Below, piece after piece: positions 21,166-31,305 of a DNA stretch of 64,000 nucleotides (position 1 is its first letter; each line of letters starts with the position of its first letter). Position numbers and translations under genes: made by a program. The notes beneath the pieces were generated by a model. The model did no database searches. It was not told the origin of the DNA and was given only the letters and a program-made list of their open reading frames with translations. Source of the stretch: Verticillium longisporum (Eukaryota > Ascomycota > Sordariomycetes > Glomerellales > Plectosphaerellaceae); contig JAETXT010000004.1 of assembly GCA_019188255.1 (NCBI GenBank), positions 1,116,001-1,180,000 on the forward strand. The letters run 5' to 3'.

Positions 21166-23819
21166 TCACTCGGAGCATAGCATGTCTGACCAGCCCCTGA
21201 AGAGCAATGCGACCAACCAGACGACATGGTGCAGGAATCTGATCCCAAGGCCGACGCACGTGGGGGGCACTTGACCGTGGACACAAACGCTGCTTGGCAG
21301 CCATATTCCTTGCATACATATCCCTTCGTGCTCATGCGTCTTCTTCCGTAAGAGGGAACAGTAGCCTGGCAACCTCTGTGACGGGGCCTCCCATCCACCA
21401 GGCGAGAACTCATCGAATCCTCCCACGAAAACGTTCTGGTTCAGATAGCCGAACCCAAAGGGCTTCCCCTCCATGTCTGCGACGAGCTCGGCATCGAGCC
21501 TTGTGTAGTGATCCGTCGCTGTTAAGTCATACAAGGATGGGCTGTCAAAGTGCGAATGGTCCAGCACGCTGGATTGCTGATTGTCATTTGAACCGTTTCC
21601 ACGCCTTGACGCGGCGCCATGTTCGTGGGGTATATGGCTCAACCGATCCGTGTTTTCCAAATCGGCTCAAAGTGATCTTTGCATACCAGCAGGTGTTGCA
21701 CCAGCTGCCGTCAAATCCAGCTGCAGGCCTCGCGAGTGTTCTCTGCTAGGTGAAACGTGGTCCGATAGCAGCGTTTGTGCTTGATCTATCTTGCCGTGAT
21801 CTCGGCAGCAGTCGTCTCCAATGATGGAACCATTGTTGGTAAGATAGTCCTTCCTCTTATGCCATTCCTCAACGCCGCCCCCATTGCCACCCATTCGAAC
21901 ACTACGTGTTCTCGGGCCTGTTTGTCGTGTATTTAGAGCCCGATTCAAGTCATGGTTTCGATTATAGTCCTCGATAATTCTAGCGTAGAACTCATCAGCT
22001 TCCTTGAACCTCAAGGCATACTCGGCGGCGAGATTGGAATGTCGAGCTAATCGATGAAGAGAGTCCCAGGCTGCTTTGGTGTTTTCGCCTTTTTCGTTGG
22101 TACCAGCAACTGCATAGCCGTCTCTCTGACCTGTTTACGTCCATTTGGGGGAAATGACTAGCATACAACCCGACATAGGCAGCATGCCAGATGGCAAACA
22201 CCACAAGTGACGAGTGTGGCAATTTTTCGCCGCATATTTCGATCAAATCACAGATCTCAGCTGCAGCATGGAAGAGCTCCTTAGCACTGCTCGCCCAGAA
22301 GCCCGGCGGAGTGATGTCTGGAGCAAAAGTCGGCTCGTCCAACGGCCCATTGGGTCTTCCGCACCTGACGGGAATGAATGGGATATATTCGCGATGAAGC
22401 ATGATCTTTGAGAGACACATAAGCATGTGCAGCGAAACAAACGCACTGGAGCCTTGCCGACTACTGTCATGTTTGAAATAATTCTTCCGAGAGAGTGTGA
22501 ACCCGAGAGAGCTGTCAGTCATTTGCAGCTTTGTATTGAAGTCGACGAGCTTTCGGGTGAGTCTTGAGAATTTTGCTTGTGCTTCCCATGGAGCAACGCT
22601 TTGTTCCTCGGAGAAACGGCCGCCGGCGTTGCTGTAGTGCGATATCTCTCCCCATATGTCAATGAGCTGTACAAAACTGCTGAGAATGTTGGGGCTGTCT
22701 GGGCGGCTGGCTGCAGCGGAGACAAGCGAGCCCCGAAGAAAGCCAGTATAGACTTGTCGAGTCAAATCGAAATCTTCCTCAGAACAGGGCAGCTGGATAT
22801 GCAGGTCTTCCGAGCGTATGCAAGAAGCTCTATCTTTTCCGCACGATAGTATGCGATCGAGAATGAAGCAGCTGAACATTGTTCGCCGTCTAACTTCTCG
22901 ATCAATGAGAGTCTTCTCGGTAAACGGAGAGGAAGATAAGGACTGAGCCACGTCTCCGACCCCAAGTTTTAGCGCCTGTGCCATGCGTATGGCCATGCCA
23001 ACGTACATCCAAGACCCTAAGCCCTGATGGTCTCGTGATATCCACTGGTATAGATCCAACATCAAGAATGCCTGAACGCGCTCCACGGTTGCTCTTGTCA
23101 TGGCCAGCCTGCAAGATCCCAAAGCTTTGTCGAGAGTATCCGCGAAGAATTCGGAGGCAGCGGCAGCTGCTGGTCTGGATTGGCCTCCACGCGGTCTTGC
23201 CTCGGGCTGTGTGTCTTGCGGCAAGAGGTCTGGAGCCACACAATGTCGGGCCTGATGATTGGTGGTTGCACCAGTGTGCTTGCCGTGGGAGAGACGATTA
23301 ACATACCTACTTAACGAGTTCGTCGTGGTATCTCGCTGTCAAGGCAAGGATTCCGAGCAGTACAAGATTCAGCTCTGAAGAACCCGTCGCTGGATCTCTC
23401 CGAGACTGGTAGATCTTGTCCTTTAGCGTGGGGATGTGCAGGAAAGGTAGCTCTGTTGCGAAATGGAGCTTATAGGTGGCCAGTATCTGATCCCAGACAT
23501 GCCTGTCAAGAAAAGGCGCCGAAAGAATATCTTCGGCGTTCTGCTGACCATCGCTTTGCGCATTGGCTGGGGTTAGTCTGGGACGTTTTCTTCCTCGACC
23601 CGGCTCCCTGTCTTGTCGTATACTCGATGGCGCATCTGTCCGTTTTGGTGGCACCACAGATGGGTCTGGCCATTGGCAGCGCTGACCTGCTTTGATGCAA
23701 TTCTCACAGGCAGCATCAAGCTGGCCTGTGTTGTCGCAATTGATCTTGGACCTCCTACAGCGTAAGCAAGCTGTACTGGACCGCACGCGCGGAGGTCCTT
23801 CTGCATCCGTTCTTGCCAT
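21166..23819 (-). CDS. Zn2Cys6 fungal-type transcription factor, probably damaged
   Basis: The ATG at 23819 (MARTDAEGPP) opens a binuclear zinc cluster ACLRCRRSKINCDN..CENCIKAGQRC. A linker and the fungal-specific transcription-factor middle domain follow (RATVERVQAFLMLDLYQWIS, GLGSWMYVGMAIRMAQALKL, DREVRRRTMFSCFILDRIL). An intron lies between about 23310 and 23240, but no donor/acceptor pair gives a clean frame. Near 22110-22140, after HFPQMDV, the coding signal moves to another frame (..GENTKAAWDSLHRLARHS..). An in-frame TGA sits at 21667-21669, after which the same frame continues to a C-terminus with GYLNQNVFVGGFDEFSPGGW. I tested GT-AG introns around both lesions and found none of realistic length that fits. 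It is either a decaying gene or carries sequence errors. Target genes unknown. Confidence 0.65.
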
Positions 23820-24706
23820 TCGATTGGACTCAGTCGGCCTGCAGCGTAGTAACTTGAAAATCCAGAGATTCATGGAACATGGTCCGCAAAGAGGGAGCTC
23901 GGCACCTCGGTATAGGTATCCGACATGGGTGCTGGGAGCAATCTTGGCCTTCAATGGGAGAAATCATCAGGTAAATAATGTTCAATAGCAAGCCACCTCG
24001 GTTCGCTCAGGTAAGCAGTGGTGGGGTGTTGATCCTCCTTCTGGAAAGGGCGATGGACCAGGTTATATTTTTTGGCAATGGTGATCCAGCACGGTAAATG
24101 AGGGCCTACATATTCCTGGCCATCGTACGGAATGGCAAAAGTTCCTTCACGTGCAGCCAAAAGCTTCATGCGGTCTTGGAGATCCTATTGTTGGCGATCA
24201 CTCCGTCCTTTCAGTAAAGTGAAGGAGGGGAGGGGCAGACAAGCTTCGAGCTCGACTGGGGCGGTTAGTGGCTGTGCTGTCACCAACGACATGGATCCAA
24301 GAATGGCAGCACCAATGACGTCGCATCTGGGGATTCAGAGAGGCCTCTCGCGCCCATGCTTAAGCGCCTCCGACATGGCACCGTTTCAACGACCAACCCC
24401 GTCACAGTTCCAGCGCCCTTCTGTGACGAAGGAGGGGCGGAGGAGACGATCTGATATCTCCTTGTCACAGCTGCGAATCTGCAAAACCAGGGCCAGGTTT
24501 TCATCCAGGTCTCTATCAGGAACGAATCCCAATTCCGAACCATCAACTTTCATCCTTCATCGCAGTCCTGCACTTCCCCCACGCCGCTCCGCCCCTCAAT
24601 CCAGCTGTCAACCCAGCACTCAATACTGCACGGCAATCAAAATCCTGCACCTCGTAAACTACCTACCTTTGTTGGCTTGGCGCATCCTCCATACGCGGAC
24701 TTGAAC
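23820..24706. promoter_or_regulatory. Divergent intergenic region, Zn2Cys6 gene and spartin-like gene
   Basis: About 890 bp separating two divergent starts. A 72-codon minus-strand frame at 23951-24169 has an ATG but no recognisable domain and is not called. The segment upstream of 24707 is C/T-rich and leads into the first exon of the spartin-like gene. Confidence 0.35.
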
Positions 24707-26397
24707 ATGTCTTCGGGACACAATGTATGACATGCCTATGACCCTGCGGCTTAAGCCGATGTCGCGCATCATATCGATCGACCTGCTTATGGACTTACTT
24801 GCAGGACCCTAAGCTTCTGTACGCCATCAATGGCGTCCAGGCTTACCATATTTCCAATGGCGTGGAAGAGTCTCTGACGCCCGCTGGCCCTCAGACTCTC
24901 TCCCTCTTAATGGTACCAACTTCATCACCCTTCGCAGACGCCTCTGGCACCACTGGCACAAACACTCCACCCGAAGACTTTTACTTGCACCTACACCTCC
25001 CACCCGAGCTCGATCTTCCTCTGCCAGCCACTACCCAGATCTATCACCAACCTCCCAGAAGCTACCTCATCCCCCGTTGGGACTTGGGCCCCGACAGCGG
25101 TGCCTTTACCCGCCTTGAGTTTCCGGATACGGGCAGCCGTCAAGGTCTTCAGGAGGATGTCGATACTTTTGAGACCATCCTGGCCCAATGTACCGCCTTT
25201 CTCGAACGCTCTCCGCCTCCGAAGAAAGCAGCCAAGGCTGATGTTCCTCCTGTCTCTACAACCAGGGCTGCAGAGAAGAATCTATCGGGGGCTTCTGGAT
25301 CCGAGCCACTGCCTGCATACAACCCTGCGAACTATGAGCCAGGCCAGGCTTACGCGCAAGGTAGCCACAGCCTGCATCCGGGTGGCAGGATTGTCCTGGT
25401 CGACGAGGAAGATGGTAGTGTCATTGGCGAGTTGACCGAGGGATATCAAGTCGATGACAGCGGTATCAAGCACGGATCCAAAGGTAAGTGGTTGAGCCCC
25501 TTGTTGTTCGGCTTGGGGTAGAGACACTTGGCTGATTACAAGAATGACGCAGATCCTGTCGAAATCACGCTTCCCGCCGATAGCACCCAGGCTGTCAAAG
25601 TACAGCCAGCTTCCCAGGAGTACGTCGAGATGGTGATGCATCCTTCGTACAAGAGGTCATTCCTCGTGAACAACGCTTCGAAGGCATCCAGACTGATCGT
25701 TACATCGTCCGATCTTATTGCCAAGGGCTTGCAGAGCGGCGCCGACACGTTTACGCAGAAGACCAAGCCCGTGTCAAAGCCTGTCACGTTCACGCCCGCA
25801 GCACACGACCGAATTCGTAGAATCAATACCTTCTCGTCAAAGGCTGCCGGTCTGTCGGCAACGACGGTCACTCACATCGGCAGGTACGCGCAGAACTTCG
25901 GTGCTTCCCTCGGTAGGAAGAAGGACGGAAGCGGTAGAGGCTACGACAAGGACGGCAACGTAGTCGAGTCTTACAAACCGGGGCTGCTGAACAAGAGTCT
26001 TATGGCCTTCAATACCGTGGCTGATGGTATCGAGCAAGCCGGCAAGAACCTTCTGGGTGGCACTGCCTCGAGTGTTTCACAGGTGGTCGAGCACCGTTGG
26101 GGCTCTGAGGCCGGCCAGGCCTCGCGGCACATTGGTGGTGGCTTCAAGAATGTTGGTCTCGTCTACATCGATGTCACGGGTGTCTCCCGGCGAGCCATTC
26201 TGAAGAGTGTCGCGAAGGGCATGGTAGTCGGCAAGGTGGGAAACGGAGGTGGTCAGATCATCGTGGGCGGCGGCGACGGTGGCACTGTCTCCCCAGGCGC
26301 ACTGGAGAGGAACAACAGCAACACGAACATCAGCGGGGCCCCGAGCATTCACACTGCTTACGAAGGTGGCAGCAGCAAGGGCAAGAAGCCCATCTGA
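24707..26397 (+). CDS. Senescence/spartin-associated domain protein
   Basis: Three exons, 24707-24724, 24805-25483 and 25553-26397, give 513 aa. The first exon encodes only MSSGHN and is joined through an 80-bp intron (GTATGA..TGCAG) to DPKLLYAINGVQAYH. The second intron (GTAAGT..GCAG, 69 bp) gives GSKG-DPVEITLP. The N-terminal half is Pro/Thr-rich with LLMVPTSSPF and SYLIPRWDLGP. The C-terminal half matches the plant-senescence/spartin domain: SRLIVTSSDLIAKGLQSGAD, LNKSLMAFNTVADGIEQAG and ASSVSQVVEHRWGSEAGQAS, then Gly-rich amphipathic segments. Animal spartin acts on lipid droplets and endosomes; the role of fungal relatives is little defined, so membrane or lipid association is only inferred. 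No defects. Confidence 0.85.
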
Positions 26398-27090
26398 AGG
26401 GGGCGGCGAAGACTTGATGGTTACGGTGTTGATAGATGCCCATGCCTGTGTTTTTGTTTTCCTGCGGCCAGTAGACCTACGATTATGAACAGCAATGATT
26501 ACACATGAACAGCATCTGAAACTCTTTTCAACCATGATCAGAGAAACGATTGCCAGGCATGTAATGCCTTCGCCGGTGCATTGAAGACGGCAGGCGGGGC
26601 GGGTGGGGCGCGTCTACCTAACGATAAGTGATTTCAACCCGCCGTTGCGCTTATCGGGCAGCAACGTCAGAGTCGCGTCTCGTCGCGATGGTGGTCAACA
26701 GGTCACCTCACCTTCACCACCACGGTAGACAAGTCCCTCGAGCGACACGCGGCATGTGTCGATTGTAGAGTTTCTCTGCAGCTAGCACTTCCACGCCTCT
26801 CGCTTGTCGTTCGAAGAGTAGGATAGAGCATCTCCGAACAGGACCACCACCCCCACCAGGATTTTGGCGGGGGGTACTATCTGGCAGCTCCACGACAAAC
26901 GATCGAGCTCAATGTGCCGCTTCGAGATCTTTGGCAGTATCATTCTTCTCATACACGACCTAGCCACTTCGATTCGGTCCAAGAGGCCAGCGGAAACGAC
27001 GCTGCCGTCGCGTGCCTCGTATGTCACTCTGCTCCATGTCTCCTTCGCCCAACGATGATCTGATTGCAATCGTAGTTCGCCCGTTCAATT
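26398..27090. other. Intergenic, spartin-like gene to GCP4
   Basis: About 690 bp: 3' flank of one gene and promoter of the next, both on the plus strand. No further gene recognised. Confidence 0.45.
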
Positions 27091-29418
27091 ATGCTGCACG
27101 AAATCCTCCTGTCCTTGTCCGGGCACCCTTCACCGCTCCTGCGAACCGATGGCATCCAATCCAACGCTTTTGCCGCCATCTCGCCCCCCGAACGCGAACT
27201 CCTCGCAACCGCCGCACATCTGAGTGACTTGAACATCAAGCTCCTGGGCCACTCGGCCCAGATTTCGGCAGAACACCCCTCGACTATATGCCGGGCCGTT
27301 GCAACAGCAATCGAGTCGATTCATCTGGCTGCTTTTCAGCGCAAAGTCTTGGAGGTGGAAGAGACGATTTTGCGGCATGATTCGAGTCTAGTGGGCGCCT
27401 ACAATATCGTACCCTTGACCGCTGTCATTGGGGAGTTCTCAGGATGGACCAGGCGTCTGGAGTGGCTGAGAGAGGTGGTCCAGTTCATTCTGGGCAAGCA
27501 CAAAGGTGGAAAGTGCTGCGGCGCTCAGCTGATTGATCGACTGCGCACTGAGCTGCAGAGCGGATACATGGACATTGAGCAGACGGCTCTAACTTTGGTC
27601 AAGGTTGCCGAGACGGCATGGCTGAAGCAGGTGTCTGCCTGGATTCTTTACGGCCGATTGCCGAGTCACGGCGAGGGCGACTTCTTCGTCCGACTGGCGG
27701 AGGACGGCGATCATGACTTTGTTATCACACCATCACTGCTTCCCAAGTTTGTCACGCCTACGACAGCAGCCTCCATGTTGTTCATCGGCAAATCACTGAA
27801 CCACGTCCGCGTAAAGAGCAGTGTCGATTCGGGCCTCATGGGGCTTGACCACCTCTCATCACAACTCCGGGAGCTCTCGAGCCTGGCCTATCCGCTCAAC
27901 ACAGCGAGCTTCTCAAGAGCCATCACCGCTCTCCGCGTGAGCCTATCCAGGACAACGCTTCAAAAGCTCTTACCACTGAGCAGAGTTGTCGAGATCCTCC
28001 GCCTGCTGCGCGAATTCTTCCTTCTCGGTCGCGGTGAGTTCGCCATGGCTCTGACACAACAAGCAGATGAGAAGCTTCGGAGCCGATGGAAACGAGCGGA
28101 TAATCTCGCGTACGACAAACGAGAAGGCCTTGGGACCCTCGCTTTGAAAGAGGGCGAAGTCACAGCGGTGCTGGCCAAGACGTGGGCGGCGATGGGGCTG
28201 ATGCAAGGACAGCACGCAGACGAAGACGAAGGCCTCGAGCTGGGGCGTGACCTGCTGCGCTTGCACCTCACCAAGTCCAAACCAGCAAGCCCCGTGAAGG
28301 TCGGGTCGGTCACTGCACCGCAGAGGTCACGGTCGCTCGCAACAACTCCTTTCCGCAACCTCCTCTTCTCAGTGCCTGTGGTGCTGACGATGCAGATCCC
28401 TTCGCCTCTCGACATGTTCCTGGCTCCATCCGACCTACAGATCTACTCAACCATCAACTCATACCTACTCTCTATCCGCCGGGCGCACATACGCCTTACG
28501 GACTTGTGGAAGATTACAAGCCTTCGACGGCATCATCCTGCACCACCTGGACCGCCAGGTGGCAGTACCCGCGGCGGTCGATCAAAGGTGACATTGCTTC
28601 GTGAGCGCCACATGGCACGTTCCAATGCCATGCGCAGCACCTGGGTCACAGCGAGCGCTGCCATATTCTTTCTCGCAGAAACAGAGGCCTATCTCCAGAC
28701 CGAGGTCGTCGCCGGGCTCTGGGACGGGTTCCACCAATGGCTCACGTCGAGCGAGGCAAAGCACGGCGACATCAGCGCAGGTCAAGCTCCATCAGCAAGC
28801 CGAGCCGCGGCACCTGGAAACTACAGTGACGAAGATGAGGACATCTGGCTCATGCCTTCCACGGCTTCCAGCCCGTCTTCCCCTTCCCAGCAGCAACAGC
28901 AACAGCAGCAGCAGCAGCAACACGACCCGCAGTCTCTCGCGACAGCCCACGCACGCTACCTCCTCGCGCTCTCCCACCGCCTGCTCCTCACGTCGACGCC
29001 GTACACGGACGCCCTCCTCACACTCCTTGTCAGCACAGACCACCTCGTCGCCCTCGTCCACCGCCTGCACAGCATCTGGACGTCCATGGATCTCGAAGCC
29101 GACGCCGGCGTCGTCGATGCCTTTGTCGACCTCGAGACGGAGGAAAGGAGCGTCGCCGCCGCCCTCCGCGACGTCGAGGGACGCGTCAAGGTAGGCATCG
29201 AGGACGTCATTGCTGCGCTGAGGACCCTCGAGGCCGACTCGGGGTTCGCCGAGGGCCTCGACGGCGGTTCTGGCACGGATGAGATGGACGGCGTCTGGGG
29301 TGCCGAGGAGGGGGAGTACACGCCCCGCCGCGTCGGCGGCGTCGAGAGGCTGCTGATGAAGCTTGATTTCGGCGGTTGGTTCGGGGGTCCGAAGGGCTTC
29401 TTTGGCGATGTGTTCTAG
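27091..29418 (+). CDS. Gamma-tubulin complex component GCP4 (Spc97/Spc98 family)
   Basis: A single uninterrupted 775-aa frame. MLHEILLSLSGH at the start, ISPPERELL, YGRLPSHGEGDFFVR and FITPSLLP-like text are hallmark GCP4 N-terminal (GRIP1) features; MQIPSPLDMFLAPSDLQIYS and INSYLLSIRRAHIRLTDLW belong to GRIP2, which binds gamma-tubulin. GCP4 helps build the gamma-tubulin ring that nucleates microtubules at spindle pole bodies. A (CAR)n run encodes a polyglutamine tract at about 28888-28921, inside an acidic Ser/Pro-rich insertion that is probably a loop. No intron is needed. Confidence 0.92.
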   Translation: MLHEILLSLSGHPSPLLRTDGIQSNAFAAISPPERELLATAAHLSDLNIKLLGHSAQISAEHPSTICRAVATAIESIHLAAFQRKVLEVEETILRHDSSLVGAYNIVPLTAVIGEFSGWTRRLEWLREVVQFILGKHKGGKCCGAQLIDRLRTELQSGYMDIEQTALTLVKVAETAWLKQVSAWILYGRLPSHGEGDFFVRLAEDGDHDFVITPSLLPKFVTPTTAASMLFIGKSLNHVRVKSSVDSGLMGLDHLSSQLRELSSLAYPLNTASFSRAITALRVSLSRTTLQKLLPLSRVVEILRLLREFFLLGRGEFAMALTQQADEKLRSRWKRADNLAYDKREGLGTLALKEGEVTAVLAKTWAAMGLMQGQHADEDEGLELGRDLLRLHLTKSKPASPVKVGSVTAPQRSRSLATTPFRNLLFSVPVVLTMQIPSPLDMFLAPSDLQIYSTINSYLLSIRRAHIRLTDLWKITSLRRHHPAPPGPPGGSTRGGRSKVTLLRERHMARSNAMRSTWVTASAAIFFLAETEAYLQTEVVAGLWDGFHQWLTSSEAKHGDISAGQAPSASRAAAPGNYSDEDEDIWLMPSTASSPSSPSQQQQQQQQQQQHDPQSLATAHARYLLALSHRLLLTSTPYTDALLTLLVSTDHLVALVHRLHSIWTSMDLEADAGVVDAFVDLETEERSVAAALRDVEGRVKVGIEDVIAALRTLEADSGFAEGLDGGSGTDEMDGVWGAEEGEYTPRRVGGVERLLMKLDFGGWFGGPKGFFGDVF

Positions 29419-29937
29419 CGACCGGTTGCTTTTCAAAGCCGGTAGCTCGGCGGGGCTGTCGCGTAGGGCGCTGGCAGGTCTCCGGCTCCAGGCGTGTATT
29501 TCGGCGTTTGCGGGACACGGTCAGGCTCATTCTTCACAAACTGTCAATGATGGTTTTGGTACTCGGGTACTGTAACGTTGTGGCTTATTCTGCTTGATGC
29601 CCCTCTGCAGTTTTGGGAGAATGGTGAAAATAGGAAGCGACTTCATTCTGCCACCACTCGTCATGTCATTAATTTCATTGCAGATACAGTTCCCCTGCAT
29701 CGCTTCTGGCTCAGATCCTGTAGAGCTTCGTACCCAGAAACCCCCTTTCCCAAACGCCACCTAGCATACCTCCTAAGACGCAATCCTCGTCTCTGGCTAT
29801 AGGTTATGATATATTACACATGAGCGTCGTGCACGCTTCCTGAATGGCATGGTTGAGGTTGTGCAAACTAACAAAATGAAATCCCGATCAAAACATGATC
29901 TGTTAAATGATGACGCCTTCGAACATGGAGGAACAGG
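29419..29937. other. Intergenic between convergent GCP4 and the 455-aa gene
   Basis: About 520 bp of 3' flank for both genes. Nothing else supportable. Confidence 0.45.
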
Positions 29938-31305
29938 TCAGTAGATAGACACAGTTCTCCCGTGACGCTTCGGTTGGGCGCTCGGCTCAGATGAGCGGCG
30001 ATGGAAGAGATTGTGAACAAATGCTTTTGGGCCATGATCGGCAGTGGAAGACGCTCCCAGGTTGAAGCGGTGTTGATGCTTCCCCGTCTGCCAGCGCTGC
30101 TTGATGCAGTCATCGACGAGAGCAATGAGACCTGTGGCCACGACGACATCGGCGACGTTGGTCGCGGCGTCAATGATACTTTGGTCGCTGATCCACATGT
30201 GAGACGGAGGCACCCAGTCGCCGGCGCTCTCGTCGCTTTCAACCTGGTTTGGCGAACGGGTCTCGGGGACAATGTGAGCGACAGGTCGGTTCGAGACGCC
30301 ATCCTGAATGAGGTGGAAGGAGACGACGCCGAGATTCCTGTCGAGCACGCGGCGCCACTGATAGCTGTGTCCCCACCACTCGAATTCATAGCGCTTGGAA
30401 CCGCTGTGACCTCGTCTAGATATGTCGACGCGGGCATAGTTGGAGAATTCGAGCTTCATGGTGTTGGTAGGTACGGGTTCGCTCTTTGGTTGGTGTTGGA
30501 AGGACAGGGAGCGGTTGGAAGAGTGGAGGATCGGACTCTTGTCATGCGACATATCAGACTGTGGCCTCACGTTGCTGGCTGAAGAGTTGACGCCGGAACT
30601 GGCATGCGAGAGCGTTCTGTGACCGCCAAGAGCCTTAAAGGCATTGGTCATGGATTGCTGCATGCCAGAACGCTCTCCAAGAGACGGAAGATCGTACTGC
30701 CGCTTACAGCTGCAGATCTCACGACCTGAGTCCCGGCAGTATCGCCTCAAAGAGAAGTCTCTCCTAGCCAGGTCGTGCATGCGCAGATGGAAGAGCTGAA
30801 TGGCGAGGCGGCGACGACCGGGTACGGCGGTATCGACTCGGAGGTTGAGATTGCCGTCTGGCGTGGAATCGTCATGCCGTATGGAAAGCCTTTCCATGGA
30901 AGGAAAGAGTTTGGCGAAGTCCTGGGCGTTGGACGGTGGAATAGCGGAATCGACTAGATGCCGTTGGTGGTAGACGGGCAAGGGGAGGCTTTCATTGTCA
31001 TCGTAGCTCTCCAGGTCGATCTCCCGGCAAAGGTCGTTTTCGGAGGCGAGACTCGAGTCAAAGGTGTCGACAGAGGCCCCCGGACAGCACCTGGTTGAGG
31101 GCGAGATGTCTTCTTCGTAGACTGGCTGAAATTTGGCAACAGGGCCAGCTTCCTTGACCGAGGCCTGGGTGCTGGCGTATATGGATGTTGGCGCGGTGCT
31201 TTCGGAGTGATATGTCTCGTATGAGTCGCAGGACTCGGTGCTGGCACGAGGCGGCCGACTGTAGGTGATAATTCGGGGTCCTGGTCTCCTGGATGCGTTG
31301 GGCAT
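29938..31305 (-). CDS. Uncharacterised 455-aa protein with a conserved-looking C-terminal beta-rich core
   Basis: One intact frame from an ATG at 31305. The N-terminal 230 residues are low-complexity (Ser, Pro, acidic patches; SSYETY-like motifs) with a Cys-containing stretch near RYCRDSGREICSCKR. The C-terminal part, about 295-430, looks folded: KLEFSNYARVDISRRG, KRYEFEWWGHSYQWRRV, VVSFHLIQ, PVAHIVPE, then a hydrophobic helix-like segment DVVVATGLIALVDDCIKQRW. The aromatic strand pattern (YEFEWWGxxYxWRR) recalls tubby/LURP-like barrels in other fungal proteins, but I cannot confirm this. No signal peptide. The function is unknown. Confidence 0.65.
   Translation of the reverse strand: MPNASRRPGPRIITYSRPPRASTESCDSYETYHSESTAPTSIYASTQASVKEAGPVAKFQPVYEEDISPSTRCCPGASVDTFDSSLASENDLCREIDLESYDDNESLPLPVYHQRHLVDSAIPPSNAQDFAKLFPSMERLSIRHDDSTPDGNLNLRVDTAVPGRRRLAIQLFHLRMHDLARRDFSLRRYCRDSGREICSCKRQYDLPSLGERSGMQQSMTNAFKALGGHRTLSHASSGVNSSASNVRPQSDMSHDKSPILHSSNRSLSFQHQPKSEPVPTNTMKLEFSNYARVDISRRGHSGSKRYEFEWWGHSYQWRRVLDRNLGVVSFHLIQDGVSNRPVAHIVPETRSPNQVESDESAGDWVPPSHMWISDQSIIDAATNVADVVVATGLIALVDDCIKQRWQTGKHQHRFNLGASSTADHGPKAFVHNLFHRRSSEPSAQPKRHGRTVSIY

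Noticed and set aside
21667..21720. A 36-nt in-frame GT-AG intron removing the TGA of the Zn2Cys6 gene
   Set aside because: Too short for a fungal intron and lacking a good branch site.
23951..24169. 72-aa minus-strand ORF upstream of the Zn2Cys6 gene
   Set aside because: It has an ATG, but no domain, no visible splice partner and no other support.
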